A model generated the notes under the pieces. It was not told the origin of the DNA and made no database searches. It saw only the letters and a list, made by a program, of their open reading frames with translations. A stretch of 64,000 nucleotides of DNA from Lepiota brunneoincarnata (taxonomy: Eukaryota; Basidiomycota; Agaricomycetes; Agaricales; Agaricaceae), in assembly GCA_023014365.1 (NCBI GenBank), contig JAEBUN010000004.1:62001-126000 (forward strand). Reading direction: 5' to 3'. Positions 10,997-21,456 of the stretch are shown piece by piece; positions within the stretch are counted from its first letter, which is position 1; every line of letters begins with the position of its first letter. Made by a program: the position numbers and the translations under genes.

Positions 10997-12028
10997 TCAG
11001 AACTTGTACCACGCCTCCCCCGAGGGGGAGGCCCAATATGCCCTAATGGCAGCGGCGCAGTTGTCATTCCACCAGGGATTAGACCGCCCTACAATGAACA
11101 CCTCCTCAGAGAAGGCATCCCAAGCCTGGGAGATGATCCGAGCCACAGCCAGGGCCGCGGACTCCACCTCCACAGGGGTGACCAAGGGCAGCTGCAGAGC
11201 GGCAAGCCCCTCGCATATCTGAGCCACGAACTTTGACTCCTTGTTGCTATCGGGCTTCAGAACTCGGCAGATCACACCGGTCATAAAACAAGTGACTGGA
11301 AGAACCAGAGTGAGAGGCACGTGGTCCGAAGGGCCACGCATCTCAAGATTGATCAGGGGCCTGAGATCGGGATCTCTAGCCATTGGGAGGAAGACGAGAT
11401 CGATCACCGATGGTGACAGATTCAAATCGTGCGGGAAGTGAGTCAGGCCCGGAACCACCAGGAGCACCAAATCGAGCCCCAGATCCATCCCAACCTCAAG
11501 CAGAGATTGGGCGATCCCCGGATGCGAGACCCGATTAGGATCCCACCACTCCGAGTGGCAATTGAAGTTGCCCGCCATGTATATCATGGCAGGCAGGGAG
11601 TCCACCAGCCCCCGAAGGGCCAGAATGGCAGTGTGGCAGTCATCCAAATAGACGTTCATAAGATTATAGGTGTGCCCCCCTTGCCACAGGGACACAACCA
11701 TAATGTCACGATGGTCGACCAAGTCCCTACAGAGGGATGGTTGTAGCAACTTCAGCCTTGAGTGGACATACGCCAACACCCGCGGGGACAAATCACCCGG
11801 CTGAGGATTCCAGATGCACACCTACTCCGGATGGAGTGGGGCGCCAACAACATCCTCACCGTCCCTAGAGACAGTAGAGGGAGCCTTACGGAGGTTCCGC
11901 CAAGGGGGTTCTTGCATGAACAGGACGTCAAAGTCATTTTTATACAACTTGAGATAAGAGTCCAGCAGAATGTAATTACGGTTTACATTCTGAGAGCATA
12001 TACATAACTTGTTCAGGTACCTAGGCAT
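10997..12028 (-). pseudogene. LINE-B APE-type endonuclease (ORF2 start)
   Basis: ORF2 begins at ATG 12028 (MPRYLNKLCICSQNVN) and carries LFMQEPPWR. A TGG-to-TAG stop lies at 11824-11822. The frame resumes at 11821 with MAGNFNCHSEWWD (the GDFN motif with Asp lost, GNFN) and GPSDHVPLTLVLP (the SDH motif). These are hallmarks of apurinic-type LINE endonucleases, which nick the target for target-primed reverse transcription. The nonsense change and the GDFN change make this copy inactive. Confidence 0.85.
12021..12028 (-). promoter_or_regulatory. LINE-B ORF1 stop / ORF2 start overlap
   Basis: The eight bases ATGCCTAG hold the ORF2 start ATG and the ORF1 stop TAG in different frames. Such overlaps allow termination-reinitiation and are known in other LINEs (for example SART1). 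LINE-A uses the tighter ATGA arrangement at 32221-32224. Confidence 0.6.
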
Positions 12029-12468
12029 TACTCCTAGGCTGAGTTAGCAAGACCTTGGGGGCGGTAGGGGAACCGCATACCTCCTGATAACGTTTCTTGG
12101 CCCAACCATCTTCAAAACGCTTGCACCAGAAAGGGCATTTCTTGTCATGGGTGGCATGGGGGCCGCCACAGTTCCTACAACGGGGCTGATGAGGGCATGG
12201 AGTGCCCTCAGCAGTGCCGGCGACCGGTGGGTTTGCATTGGGGCGGGCCTTGCAGCACCCCGCTATCGACCTATGATTGTCCTCACTGTGGGGCTCGGAA
12301 CAGATGGGGCAGGTCGGGAATCTCGCTCTGCAGACATTAGTTGGGTGCCCCCACCGCCAGCAATGGCAGCAGAGGGACGTCCCAACCTGCTGGGAGGCCA
12401 TACTTATAGGACAAGCGCGGGGCCCAATGGCCAACGACCTTCCGATCATCGACTTGGAGGTGGACCCG
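12021..12468 (-). pseudogene. LINE-B ORF1 C-terminal part, CCHC fingers
   Basis: The frame encodes three Cys/His fingers: CCHCWRWGHPTNVC, CPICSEPHSEDNHRS and CRNCGGPHATHDKKCPFW. This is the arrangement typical of ORF1 gag-like RNA-binding proteins of fungal LINEs. It ends at a TAG (12023-12021) that overlaps the ORF2 ATG (12028-12026). The longer open frame to 12791 is artificial, because bases beyond 12468 belong to LINE-A on the opposite strand. Confidence 0.85.
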
Positions 12469-12484
12469 GTCCCCTTCACAGAGG

Positions 12485-14076
12485 GTGAGCGCACCCATAG
12501 GCTCCATGAGTGGGCCTCTGAGGTGTATGGTCCGTCCAGGCTGAGCACCCCTACCCCTGCGCAAGGGAAAGGCAAACGGCCAGACTCTGCTGCAGCAGCT
12601 GCCCCTGTCGGGGTAGTGGGCAGTATGCACGCCCCCTCTCCTAGGGCCTCTGTGGCTTCTATGGAGGTGGATGGTGCTCCACAGGCTGGTGGCTCTCGCT
12701 GCCCTCCTGTGGAGGGTAACCTCCCCCTGCCTCCCCCCCCGCCAGAGGATCTGGGGCGTTTTCCCACTGGGTACGCACGTCTGATGCCCACTCAGCAGTT
12801 CTTCAGGAACCTGGCCCATACGGGGTTGGGCAACCCTGTTCCAGTAGCTCGCAACCCCGGTGCGGGGCAGCGGCCGTCTCGCATCAGGGCAGCATGAGCC
12901 GCCCTTGTTTCCCCACTGTCGGCGGCGGATAGGGCTCGGTTGGCTTCAAGGCCGCCCCCCAGTCCCCCCCCTCTGTGTGTCAACTTGGCCACCAAGCCTT
13001 GTTCCCCACCCCGCTCTTATGCAGCCATGGCTGTCTCTTCCCCATCAGGTCTTGTCAACCTGGTACGTGCTCTCCCGGGGCTACCTTCTCACAAGATGGT
13101 CTCATTTCATCGGCAGGCGGTGGCCGCCCAGCAGCCACCCAAGGCTCCCAAGCCTAGGATGACTACATCTGGACCTTTGCGCAAGCAGGTCATGCTCACC
13201 CTCGCAGGGGGCGGTCTTCCGGTTAATCTGGGCCCCATTGTCTGCATGGAGATTCATTGGGTGGCTGCCGCTGCTCTGGCTTCTGCGGGCTTGCTCGTTC
13301 GCATCAAGTGGGTCCAGCAGATAGATGCGCATGTAGCTTGCTACACCACCACCATGCCCAGTGAGCTGGACATTGGCACTATCAGGAACGCGGTCCACGC
13401 GAACTGGCCTCAGGCCGTCGTGGACGCAAACCTTCCTCGGTCAAAGAGCTACCTCAAGCTCCTCGACACGCCTATGTTCCAGGGTGGGCAGCCCTGGCTC
13501 ACACCCAACAGGGTGGTCGAGGCCATGCAGCACTCTGTATGGTCTGAATATTTTGTGCTGGCCACCAGGCCTCACATTGTCAAGAACTCGTGCGCCGCTG
13601 ACACAGCAACCGTGTTCTTTGAGATCTGGGACTCTCAACAGGGTTCCAACGTGAAGATGATCTCCTGACGTGTCATCACCATCGATGGCACCCCATGCAG
13701 GATTATCCCTGCGAAGGCCAACCCCGGTGTCCCCCTTTGCCAGCGCTACTGGAAGTGGGGTCACCCCTCTCTAGCCTGCCGACGCGAGGCTATCCACTGC
13801 TCTCACTGCGGCGGCCCACATTCTCCAACTAACCATCGGGCATTTGCATCGTATTGCAAGGGCCAGCCCAACCATAGGCTGCCTATTGCTCCCACCCCTG
13901 CTGACCACCCCTGCCCTCATGCCCCCGTTTGCGTGAACTGTGGTGGTGCTCACGCTGCTTTAGTCTCGGCCTGCCCGTTCTGGGCTCACCACTTCAATAG
14001 GGAGTGGATTGAGTGCTGGTACGATTCTCCGGTAAGGGTTCGTTCCCTAACGTATCAACCCCACTTACCCCAATGA
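12485..14076 (+). pseudogene. LINE-A ORF1, middle and C-terminal part
   Basis: Continues ORF1 after the nested LINE-B. The frame carries LHEWASEVYGPS, then a TGA at 12895-12897 in the context RIRAA-stop-AA (the same stop as in the copy at 33400), then the domain 12940-13668 (LPVNLGPIVCMEIHWVA). The CCHC cluster follows in a broken frame (CHCGGPHSP near 13800). It ends at TGA 14074-14076, overlapping the ORF2 ATG at 14073. A CGA-to-TGA stop is present at 13666-13668. Confidence 0.82.
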
Positions 14077-15359
14077 ATAGGGACCATCCAAAACCTAGGA
14101 GATTGAGGCAGGCATGTTGCATCTGGTCTCAGAATGTATTCCATAGTTACATTCTTGTAGACTCTTTACTTGAACAATTCAAAGACAAGGTTGATATGTT
14201 CCTATTGCAAGAGCCGCCCTGGCGCTCTATCCATCGCATTCTGTCCTCCTCTGACCCTGACAGGGATGAGGTTGTTAGGGCACCCAAACATCCAGAGTGG
14301 CTGTGTTTGTTCCACCCTCCTTTTTCCCCAGATCAGGCCCTCACTTCGACATGACATTGTTGATCACCGTGACGTCATGGCCATCTCCATGTTTCTGCAT
14401 GGGGAGGCTGTGTACTTTCTCAATGTCTACTCAGATGACAAGCAGTTGGGCATTCGCTATCTTGCGGATGCTGTTGACTCTCTCCCGCAGTGCGCTCTCA
14501 TGTCGGAGGACTTTAACTGCCGTTCGCTGCAGTGGGATCTGTGGGCTCCCCACAACCCCGCTGCTGCCGCCTCCCTGCTGGAAATAGCAGATTCACTGGG
14601 CCTGGATCTCTCACTCCCTGAGAACCCAGACCCCACACACTTCCCCTTTGAGGAGGGGCTTGCTTCTACTGTGATTGACCTTGTGTTTGCGAGGGTGGCT
14701 GTGGGCCACCTGCTGCTTTCCATGCAGTGTCCCGATCTGCGGGGTCAATCTGACTATTGCCCCCTTTGGATCACTGTTCCCCTGGAAGCCTTTGAGGAGG
14801 CTGTGCCCAGGCGCTCGCTGAAGCGGGATTTGGATGAGGAGGCCAAGTTCCTAGCTGGGGTCTCGACGGGGCTTATGGGCCTGGACTATCCAGACCTGGG
14901 CTCACCTGACAGGATCAACAAGGTAGCCCTGGCTATCTCTGTGGTCTTCTCCAAGGCGTGGCTTGCCCACTCCAAGGAGATCTGCGTTGTCTCACAGTCT
15001 AAGCCGTGGTGGGATGACAAGTGCTCATGCACTTACACAGTGTATTCTCAGTCTCGGGACTGGGAGGACGCTCACACGTTTAAGCAGACCTGAAAGGCTG
15101 CCAAGTGCAAGTTCTTCGATGAGCGCATCAAGGAGATTGCTTCGACCAACAAGCGTCCCTGGGACCTGATGGACTGGGTCAGGGCGTGCAGGTTACCCCC
15201 CTGCGAGGCAATCCGCTATCACAATTGCCCCTGCAATACTCTCGAGGAGCTCTGGGAGGGGCTCCATGGTTCTTACAACACCGCCAACGACCGCCCGGTC
15301 GATATTGGGGTTCTTGATCAGATCAACCTGCTCCTACCGTGGGAGTGGCCAGTCTTCTC
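14073..15359 (+). pseudogene. LINE-A endonuclease and linker (ORF2 5' half)
   Basis: ORF2 starts at ATG 14073 (MNRDHPKPRRLRQACCIWSQ) with MFLLQEPPWRS. A deletion of about 50 bp near 14335, relative to the copy at 27972-34535, shifts the frame into 14170-15093. There MSEDFNCRS (GDFN with Gly lost) and GQSDYCPLWI (SDH with His to Tyr) show damaged catalytic motifs. TGA at 15091-15093 replaces a Trp codon. The frame continues to the LINE-A insertion at 15360. Confidence 0.85.
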
Positions 15360-15921
15360 TTTTTTTTTTTTTTTTTTTTTTTTAAATCTCCAATTTATTA
15401 CACGGGCCGCGTAGGGAGGCCGTGCGCAGCAACGTACTACAGTACAAACAACCGAGCCGTACACTACGGGGTATATGTACATACAACGCGTGACCGCGGA
15501 CGCGGGCATGCGTTTCCCCATGCCCAGGACGAAGCCGCCCCGAACGAACGGAGGCGGGAAGACGGCTGCCGCCCAGCGCGCGGCGCGGGAGCCAAACCGG
15601 AGCGAGGTCCCCCCCCTTATCGGGGGTTAGGGGTTAATTCCCACGTAAATCCCTGCACGCCGCCCGAAGACGGCGGGGGAATAACCAACGCCCCGGCCCG
15701 GACCCAACCAGGCGCCAGGCAGAGCCACTAGCCGATACCCCCTGGGGGGGGCCCGGCCCTCTCAGCGAACGCGAACGTGGTCGGGGATGCCTCGAGGAAA
15801 GCTATGAGAGCCTCGACCGTAGCCGGGACCCCCGCCATGGAGTGCCTAGGGCAGCTCCGGAACACGTGCTCACGAGTCTCCTCCCGAAACCCGCAGCGAC
15901 AGGAATAGTCTTCCTGTGGGA
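15360..15921 (-). mobile_element. 5'-truncated LINE-A (A1) nested in LINE-A
   Basis: A 562-bp insertion with poly(T) at 15360-15383 and the A1 tail. It reaches only into the Cys/His finger at the end of ORF2 (CRCGFREETREHVFRSCP on the minus strand). TSD AGTGGCCAGTCTTCTC occurs at 15344-15359 and 15922-15937. It is CpG-rich and differs from the A1 copy at 23625-24297 at only a handful of sites, which points to a young insertion. Confidence 0.93.
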
Positions 15922-15947
15922 AGTGGCCAGTCTTCTCCGACCTGGAG

Positions 15948-18488
15948 ATGCACAAGGCCTTGCGCGCGTGCTCCTCTTTGTCTTCGCCCAGTCTGGACCA
16001 CGTCATGTGGACGCACCTCAAATCCATTCTGGCAGGCCCAACAGTTACCCGGTTAGTCTGTTGGATTGCTGATGCCTGCATGGGGTGTGGGCATTGGCCT
16101 TATCACTTTAAGGAGAGTGTGTCGGTTATCATACTGAAGCCTGGCAAGCCCTCCTATGCCACTCCGAAGGCGTTCAGACTGATTGTCCTTCTTAATACTC
16201 TCGGTAAGCTTATCGAGAAAATGATCGTGCACCGCTTGCAGTTTGAGGCTGTCAAGTTTGGCATGTTCCATCCAAACCAGTTTGGTAGTGTGATCCAGCG
16301 GTCCACCAAAGATGCTGGTGCCTACCTTGTGCACCTTGTCCGTGCCGGGTGGGCCTGCAGGTTGAAGACAAATGTTCTCGCCTTTGACATCGCACAGTTT
16401 TTCCCATCCCTGAACCATGGGATGCTTCTTGCAGTTCTGGCCTGGCAGGGGTTTTCTCCTTGTGTGGGCTGGTTCTTTGCTTCTTATCTCACGGGGAGGT
16501 TTACCAGCTATGCCTGGAACTCCTTCCTATCTGAACCGTTCCGGGTGGAGGTGGGGGTGGGCCAGGGGTCTGCCCTCTCACCCGTCCTGTCCAGCCTCTA
16601 CTTCACCCCAGCCATGTACATTATCGAGCAGAGGCTCTCTCAGCCGGGCCTTTCACTTTTGTCTTATGTTGATGATGGCACCATTGTGGCGCAGGCCTGG
16701 GGCCTGGACGCTAATTGCATCCTACTCCGCAGGTCTTACGAGGTGGTCCATGACACCTTTACTCAGTTCACACTGGTCATGGAGCATGACAAGTCCGAGC
16801 TCTTCCATTTCTCATGGGATCGCTCTGGTGAGAATCCTCTGGTGGACTTGGGGTTTCCCCCGTTCACTGGCACTACCCCCCTTTGGCCCAAGACCTATTG
16901 GAGGTACTTGGGCTTCTATTTCGACTGTGCCCTTACGTTTAGGGAGCATGTTCACTTCTACTCTACTAAGGCTATCTCCACAGTCAAGGCCATAGGGATG
17001 CTTTCTAATTCTGTCCAGGGGCTTCTACCAGATCAGAAGTACCTTCTATATCAGTCATGTATGGTTCCTATAGCCACGTATGGCTTTCGCTTGTGGTACT
17101 ACCGGGGCGCCAGGTATAAGGGCACTTTGGACCACCTTTACCAGCTGCAGCGTCAGGCTGCACTCTGGATCACCGGCGCCTTTAGGACGTCACCCGATGG
17201 GGGGGTTGGGGCCATTGCGGGCCTGATTCCCATTCATCTTCATCTCCAGAAGCTTCATGACTGTGCCAAGTTGCGGTACGCCACGCTTGCTCCAGGTCAC
17301 CCCGTTCGTGCCCTCCTCAGTTGGGGCTACAGTCATGATCTCCGGTCTCACATCCGGTCTATAGCCAGGCTCCCTCCCCACAAGTTGATCAAGGTGAAGG
17401 GGCCTGTTGTCGATGCTAACCAGCGTCTTACCGCCCTCGCAGGGCCTTTCGATGCTGTTGTGCCAGAGGCCTGGCTGGGGCACCGTCTCTTAGACATGTA
17501 CCCCGAGAGGGTCCACTTCCATTTGTATGACTGGGGGGTGGATGACGCCCTTGCAGCCCATATCATGGCTCTTGACTGGGTTCTGGCCTGGGTGCAGGCT
17601 GATCCGGGGGTTCTGGTGGTGGTGACAGATGCAAGTCTGCTGTCCTGCCAGGTCCACCAGGCAGTTTTGGCCGCCCAGGTTTTCCAGGGGCTGGGCTGCA
17701 TCCATGCAGTCCGGCTCCCGGGGGGGAAGGTTACAGCTCCCGAGGCCGAGCTTTTTGCCATCCGGCTGGTGGTGTCCAAGGCAGTTTCTGTCACAGGCGC
17801 TACTGGCCTTGTCCTGTTCACCGACTCGATGGCTTCAGCCAGGCAGGCGGTGGACCCTTCGGTGCATTCCACCCAGGGTCATTCCTTAGCAGTCTGTCGC
17901 CTTCTTGCTGGGTGGTTTGCCGGGGACCCGGCCTGCTTGGTCCACTTCTGGGAGGTCCCTTTGCATGCAAAGTGGCCTTTCCACACTCAGGTGCACGACT
18001 TCACTTGGTCGTTGCCTCCCATTGGGGTAGGGGCTCGTCCCCAGGCCTCGCTTGACTACCTCCGTGAGGAGAAAGTACGGTCGTGTCAGGATTGCTGGAT
18101 CAATTTGTTCCAGGATCCTGACCATCGTGGGCATGGTTTCCTCCAGCTTGCCAGGGATGACAACCATCCCCTGCAGCCCACGTATCTCCACAGTGGGGCC
18201 TGGATCCTGCATGCTCACTTGGTGTCAGTGATGGCCTGGATGACACGTGTTATTCTTAACCACGTACTGATAGGGAGCTATCGGAGGCATTTTTTCCCAC
18301 AGGAAGACTATTCCTGTTGCTGTGGGTTTTGGGAGGAGACCCACAAGCACGTATTCCGGAGTTGCCCTAGGCACTCCATGGCGGGGGTCCTGGCCATGGT
18401 CGAGGCTCTCATTGCTTTCCTCAAAGCATCCCCGACGGCGTTCGCATTCGCTGAGAGGGCCAGGCCCCCCCCGGGGGGTATTGGCTAG
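15948..18488 (+). CDS. LINE-A RT and RNase H, open 846-codon frame
   Basis: This is the longest open LINE-A frame in the window, the C-terminal two thirds of ORF2. RT landmarks are FDIAQFFPSLNHG (about residue 155), GVGQGSALSPVLSSLY and SYVDDGTIVAQ (about residue 245). RNase H landmarks are VVTDASLLS, APEAELFAIRLVV and LFTDSMASARQAV, keeping the acidic residues. The C-terminal finger is CCCGFWEETHKHVFRSCPRH. It would make cDNA at the nicked target and remove the RNA strand. It lacks an endonuclease because the upstream half is broken and separated by the insertion at 15360-15921. The listed ATG is internal to ORF2, so on its own it is a remnant, though an unusually well preserved one. Confidence 0.85.
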   Translation: MHKALRACSSLSSPSLDHVMWTHLKSILAGPTVTRLVCWIADACMGCGHWPYHFKESVSVIILKPGKPSYATPKAFRLIVLLNTLGKLIEKMIVHRLQFEAVKFGMFHPNQFGSVIQRSTKDAGAYLVHLVRAGWACRLKTNVLAFDIAQFFPSLNHGMLLAVLAWQGFSPCVGWFFASYLTGRFTSYAWNSFLSEPFRVEVGVGQGSALSPVLSSLYFTPAMYIIEQRLSQPGLSLLSYVDDGTIVAQAWGLDANCILLRRSYEVVHDTFTQFTLVMEHDKSELFHFSWDRSGENPLVDLGFPPFTGTTPLWPKTYWRYLGFYFDCALTFREHVHFYSTKAISTVKAIGMLSNSVQGLLPDQKYLLYQSCMVPIATYGFRLWYYRGARYKGTLDHLYQLQRQAALWITGAFRTSPDGGVGAIAGLIPIHLHLQKLHDCAKLRYATLAPGHPVRALLSWGYSHDLRSHIRSIARLPPHKLIKVKGPVVDANQRLTALAGPFDAVVPEAWLGHRLLDMYPERVHFHLYDWGVDDALAAHIMALDWVLAWVQADPGVLVVVTDASLLSCQVHQAVLAAQVFQGLGCIHAVRLPGGKVTAPEAELFAIRLVVSKAVSVTGATGLVLFTDSMASARQAVDPSVHSTQGHSLAVCRLLAGWFAGDPACLVHFWEVPLHAKWPFHTQVHDFTWSLPPIGVGARPQASLDYLREEKVRSCQDCWINLFQDPDHRGHGFLQLARDDNHPLQPTYLHSGAWILHAHLVSVMAWMTRVILNHVLIGSYRRHFFPQEDYSCCCGFWEETHKHVFRSCPRHSMAGVLAMVEALIAFLKASPTAFAFAERARPPPGGIG

Positions 18489-18847
18489 TAGCTCTGCCTG
18501 GCGCCCAGTTGGATCCGGGCCGGAGCGTTGGTTATTCCCCCACTGTCTTCGGATGGCGTGTAGGGATTTACGTGGGAACTGACCCCTGTCCCCCATTAGG
18601 GGGAGGACCTCGCCCCAGTTTGGTCTCTGTGCTGCATGCTGGGCAGTAGCCATCTTCCCGCCTCCGTTTGATCGGGGCGGCTTTGTCCTGGGCATGGGGA
18701 AACGCATGCCCGCATCTGCGGTCACGTGTTGTATGTACAGATACCCTGTAGCTTACGGCTCGGGTTGTACTGTAGTTAGTAGCTGCATGCGGCCTCCCTA
18801 CACGGCCTGCGTTATAAATTGGAGATTTAAAAAAAAAAAAAAAAAAA
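18489..18847 (+). other. LINE-A 3' UTR and poly(A), A2 type
   Basis: Contains the module GTTATTCCCCC...GTGTAGGGATTTACGTGGG...ACCCCT and a C-run/G-run hairpin candidate, then the A2 tail GTTATAAATTGGAGATTT and 19 A residues. No AATAAA is present in this tail type. Confidence 0.75.
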
Positions 18848-19784
18848 GACCCGGTCATGGTACACATCCAAGAGACGACACCCCAGCCAAGCCTCCGGCG
18901 CAACAGTGTCGAAAGGCCCAATGAGGGCAGAAAGATGCTGGTTAGCGTTGACAATAGGCCCTTTCACCTTGATCAACTTGCAGGGAGGGAGCCTGGCTAT
19001 GGACTGGACATGAGGCCAGAGATCCTCGCTGTAGCCCCAGCCAAGGAGGGCACAGATGGGATGGCCCGGAGCAAGTGTGGCATACTGCAACTCGGTGTGG
19101 TCACGAAGCTTCTGGAGATGAAGATGAATGGGGATCAGGCCCACAATAGCCCCAACCCCCCCATCGGGCGACGTCCTAAAGGCACCAGTAATCCAGAGTG
19201 CAGCCCAAGGCTGCATCCGGCAAAGGTGGTCCAAAGCGCCCTTACACCTGGCACCCCAGTAGAACCACAAGCGAAAGCCATACGTGGCTATAGGAACCAC
19301 ACACGACTAATAAAGAAGGCGATTCTGGTCTGGCAGAAGCCCCCAGACAAAATTACCAAGCATCCCCATTGCCTTGACCGTGGAAATAGCCTTGGTAGAG
19401 TAGAAGCAAATGTGCTCCTTAAACGTGAGGGCACAATTGAAATAAAAGCCCAGATACCTCCAATAGGTCTTGGGCCGAAGAGGGAAAGCGCCAGTGAATG
19501 GGGGAAACCCCAAGTCCTCCAGGAGATTCTCACCAAAACAATCCTGTGAGAAATGGAAGAGTTTGGACTTGTCATGCTCCACAACTAGTGCAAACCGGGT
19601 AAAGGTGTCATGGACAACCTTGTAAGATCTGCAGAAAAGGACACAATTAGCATCCAGGTCCCATGCCTGCACCACGATGGTGCCATCGTCAACGTAAGAC
19701 AGGAGCGAGAGGCCCAGCTGAGGGAGCTGCTGCTCGATGATATACATGGCAGGAGCCAAGTAGAGGCCGGACAGGATAGGTGAG
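18848..19784 (-). pseudogene. LINE-A fragment, RT palm to RNase H (left part)
   Basis: Minus-strand pieces encode GLSLLSYVDDGTIVVQAWDLD (palm) and ITGAFRTSPDGGVGAIVGL (connection to RNase H). It is the same element as 26226-26531, split by the composite at 19785-26225: the bases GACAGGATAGGTGAG at 19770-19784 are repeated at 26226-26240 with one change. The left edge abuts the poly(A) of the full-length LINE-A without a TSD. Confidence 0.85.
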
Positions 19785-19905
19785 CATCCCCTCTTGGACT
19801 TCAACTACCACAAACTCGGTGCACAGCCACAGCCCTCCCCTACTCACTATCCTCTGCAACGAGCTCTTGTTGTCGTCTGATCATCGATCTTAAAGTCCTA
19901 CGCAC

Positions 19906-21009
19906 ATGCCTCCAAGGTCTACTCGCTCCACTCAGGGGGTGGAGAAGATGATCTCCAACCACCTCCAATTTGATTGTGTCAAGTGGGGGGTGTTTCATCC
20001 CAACCAGGTTGGCAGTATCCGCCAGAAGTCCACTGAGGACGCCGGGTTGATCCTCACTCATCTCGTTCGTGCGGGGTGGGCTTGGGGACTGCGAACTAGT
20101 GTTGTAGCCTTTGACATCGCTCAGTTCTTCCCTTCGCTGAATCATGACATGATTCTGGCGGTGCTGTTACAGTCGGGTTTTGTGCCTGAGTTGGTGCAAT
20201 TCTTCGGCTCCTACCTGGTTGGGAGGTCTACCATGTATTTGTGGAATTCCTTTCAGTCTGATCCCAGGCAGGCGGATGTGGGTGTTGGGCAGGGCTCGGC
20301 TCTGTCCCCCGTCTTGTCCGCCCTGTATCTCGCCCCCCTGGTGTACTTGTATTACCAGCAGACCCCCGGCCTTGGCATCGACATGCTTTTGTATGTCGAC
20401 AATGGAACCCTTATAGTCCAAACCAAGAACTGGGAGGACAATGTTACTGCCCTGCAGGTGGCTTATTGCTGCGTGCATGGGCTCTTTGACTCCTTTGGCC
20501 TCACGCTTGAGCATACCAAGTCGGAGGTCTTCCACTTCTCTTGCAACCCGAGGGATACCAACCCGCCCATTGACCTGGGCTTCCATCCGTACACGGGGGA
20601 CACCCCTTTGAAACCCAAGCCGTTTTGGCAGTACTTGGGCTTCTATTTTGATCGTGCTCTCACCTTTTGCAAGCACGTCCATTACTATTCTACCAAGGCT
20701 TTCTCCACGGTTGGTGCGATGGGGATGCTTGGTAATTCAACCCGGGGGTTGCTTCCTGATCAGAAGCATCTCCTATACCGATCCTGCGTGGTTCCTATTG
20801 CCACGTATGGATTTCGTATGTGGTATCACGAGGGTTTCCGTAACAAGGGAATCCTCAAGATGTTTAACTCCATGCAGCGGCTGTTAGGAGTGCCCTGTGA
20901 CATGCCAGGATGTGCTATATGCACTCCTGTGGTGAGCAGTGTGCACTTGTCTTATTGTGCTCTGAACAGTCCCACTTGTTTGTTGTTGTGTTTGTGGACT
21001 TGTAGATAG
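19906..21009 (+). pseudogene. Chimeric frame: LINE-A ORF1 start joined to LINE-B RT
   Basis: An open 367-codon frame starts at the LINE-A ORF1 ATG (MPPRSTRSTQG) and passes without a break into LINE-B RT (VEKMISNHLQFDCVKWG) at about 19940. RT landmarks VVAFDIAQFFPSLNHD and GVGQGSALSPVLSALY are present, but the catalytic YVDD reads YVDN. The last 40 or so codons run into LTR-1. Codons after 20881 are not LINE. The join is probably a 5'-truncated LINE-B inserted into LINE-A; the fused frame need not be expressed. Confidence 0.75.
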
Positions 21010-21057
21010 GCCTGGACGCTTTTGGTAGCTAGTCATGTGATCTAGACATGGACTTGC
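20882..21057 (+). repeat. LTR-1 fragment, forward
   Basis: The first 176 bp of LTR-1 (TGTTAGGAGTGCCC...), cut within GGACTTGC and joined directly to the outer end of a reverse LTR-1 at 21058. The head-to-head junction has no TSD. Confidence 0.85.
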
Positions 21058-21426
21058 TGTTGAAGCAGGAGCGTTGGGGGACTGGTAAGGAGTCCTAACA
21101 GCGAAGGAACAAGTGTATTACGCGAAGGGAATGACTAGAAACGAAAGGAACAAGCTGTGGACAGCTGTGAGAGACTGGAGTGGAGATAGAACTAACTACT
21201 CACCTGTGGACAGCTGTGAGAGACTGGAAGTCCCAAAAGCGTCCACAGGTGCAAGTCCATGTCTAGATCACATGACTAGCTACCAAAAGCGTCCAGGCCT
21301 ATCTACAAGTCCACAAACACAACAACAAACAAGTGGGACTGTTCAGAGCACAATAAGACAAGTGCACACTGCTCACCACAGGAGTGCATATAGCACATTC
21401 TGGCATGTCACAGGGCACTCCTAACA
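21058..21426 (-). repeat. LTR-1, 3' LTR of decayed copia
   Basis: 369 bp, TGTTGAAGC...CCTAACA on the plus strand. The adjacent CACCCCCTTGATC is the reverse complement of the polypurine tract region next to the 3' LTR of the intact copy. Confidence 0.92.
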
Positions 21427-21456
21427 CACCCCCTTGATCTGACAAGTCCTACTGCA

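Larger units (their letters stand above)
8274..12468 (-). mobile_element. LINE-B nested in LINE-A ORF1
   Basis: The minus-strand element has poly(T) at 8274-8297 and a B-type tail (TTGAAATTAACAATTTATAA). It is 5'-truncated inside ORF1 at 12468. The TSD is GTCCCCTTCACGGAGG at 8258-8273 and the same with one A/G difference at 12469-12484, and it lies in the LINE-A ORF1 codons for VPFTE. It contains part of ORF1, the endonuclease, RT, RNase H, Cys/His finger and a long 3' UTR. All frames are interrupted. Confidence 0.93.
7551..18847 (+). mobile_element. Full-length LINE-A with two nested LINEs
   Basis: The 5' end (CATCCCTTCTTGG) is the same as that of the TSD-flanked full-length copy at 27972-34535, and the 3' end is poly(A) at 18829-18847 (A2 tail). 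Removing LINE-B (8274-12468) and LINE-A (15360-15921) leaves about 6.5 kb: 5' UTR, ORF1 (7669-8273 plus 12485-14076) and ORF2 (14073-15359 plus 15938-18488). The flanks are LINE-B and antisense LINE-A and share no TSD. ORF1 and the endonuclease part of ORF2 are broken, but the RT-RNase H half is open. Confidence 0.9.

Noticed and set aside
12021..12791. 256-codon ORF apparently extending LINE-B ORF1
   Set aside because: Codons upstream of 12468 are antisense LINE-A beyond the TSD; only 12021-12468 is LINE-B.
21113..21424. A repeated 103-codon ORF (also 6803-7114, 24797-25108, 48760-49071, 53486-53797)
   Set aside because: It is the antisense strand of LTR-1 and occurs wherever the LTR does; conservation follows the LTR, not coding constraint.
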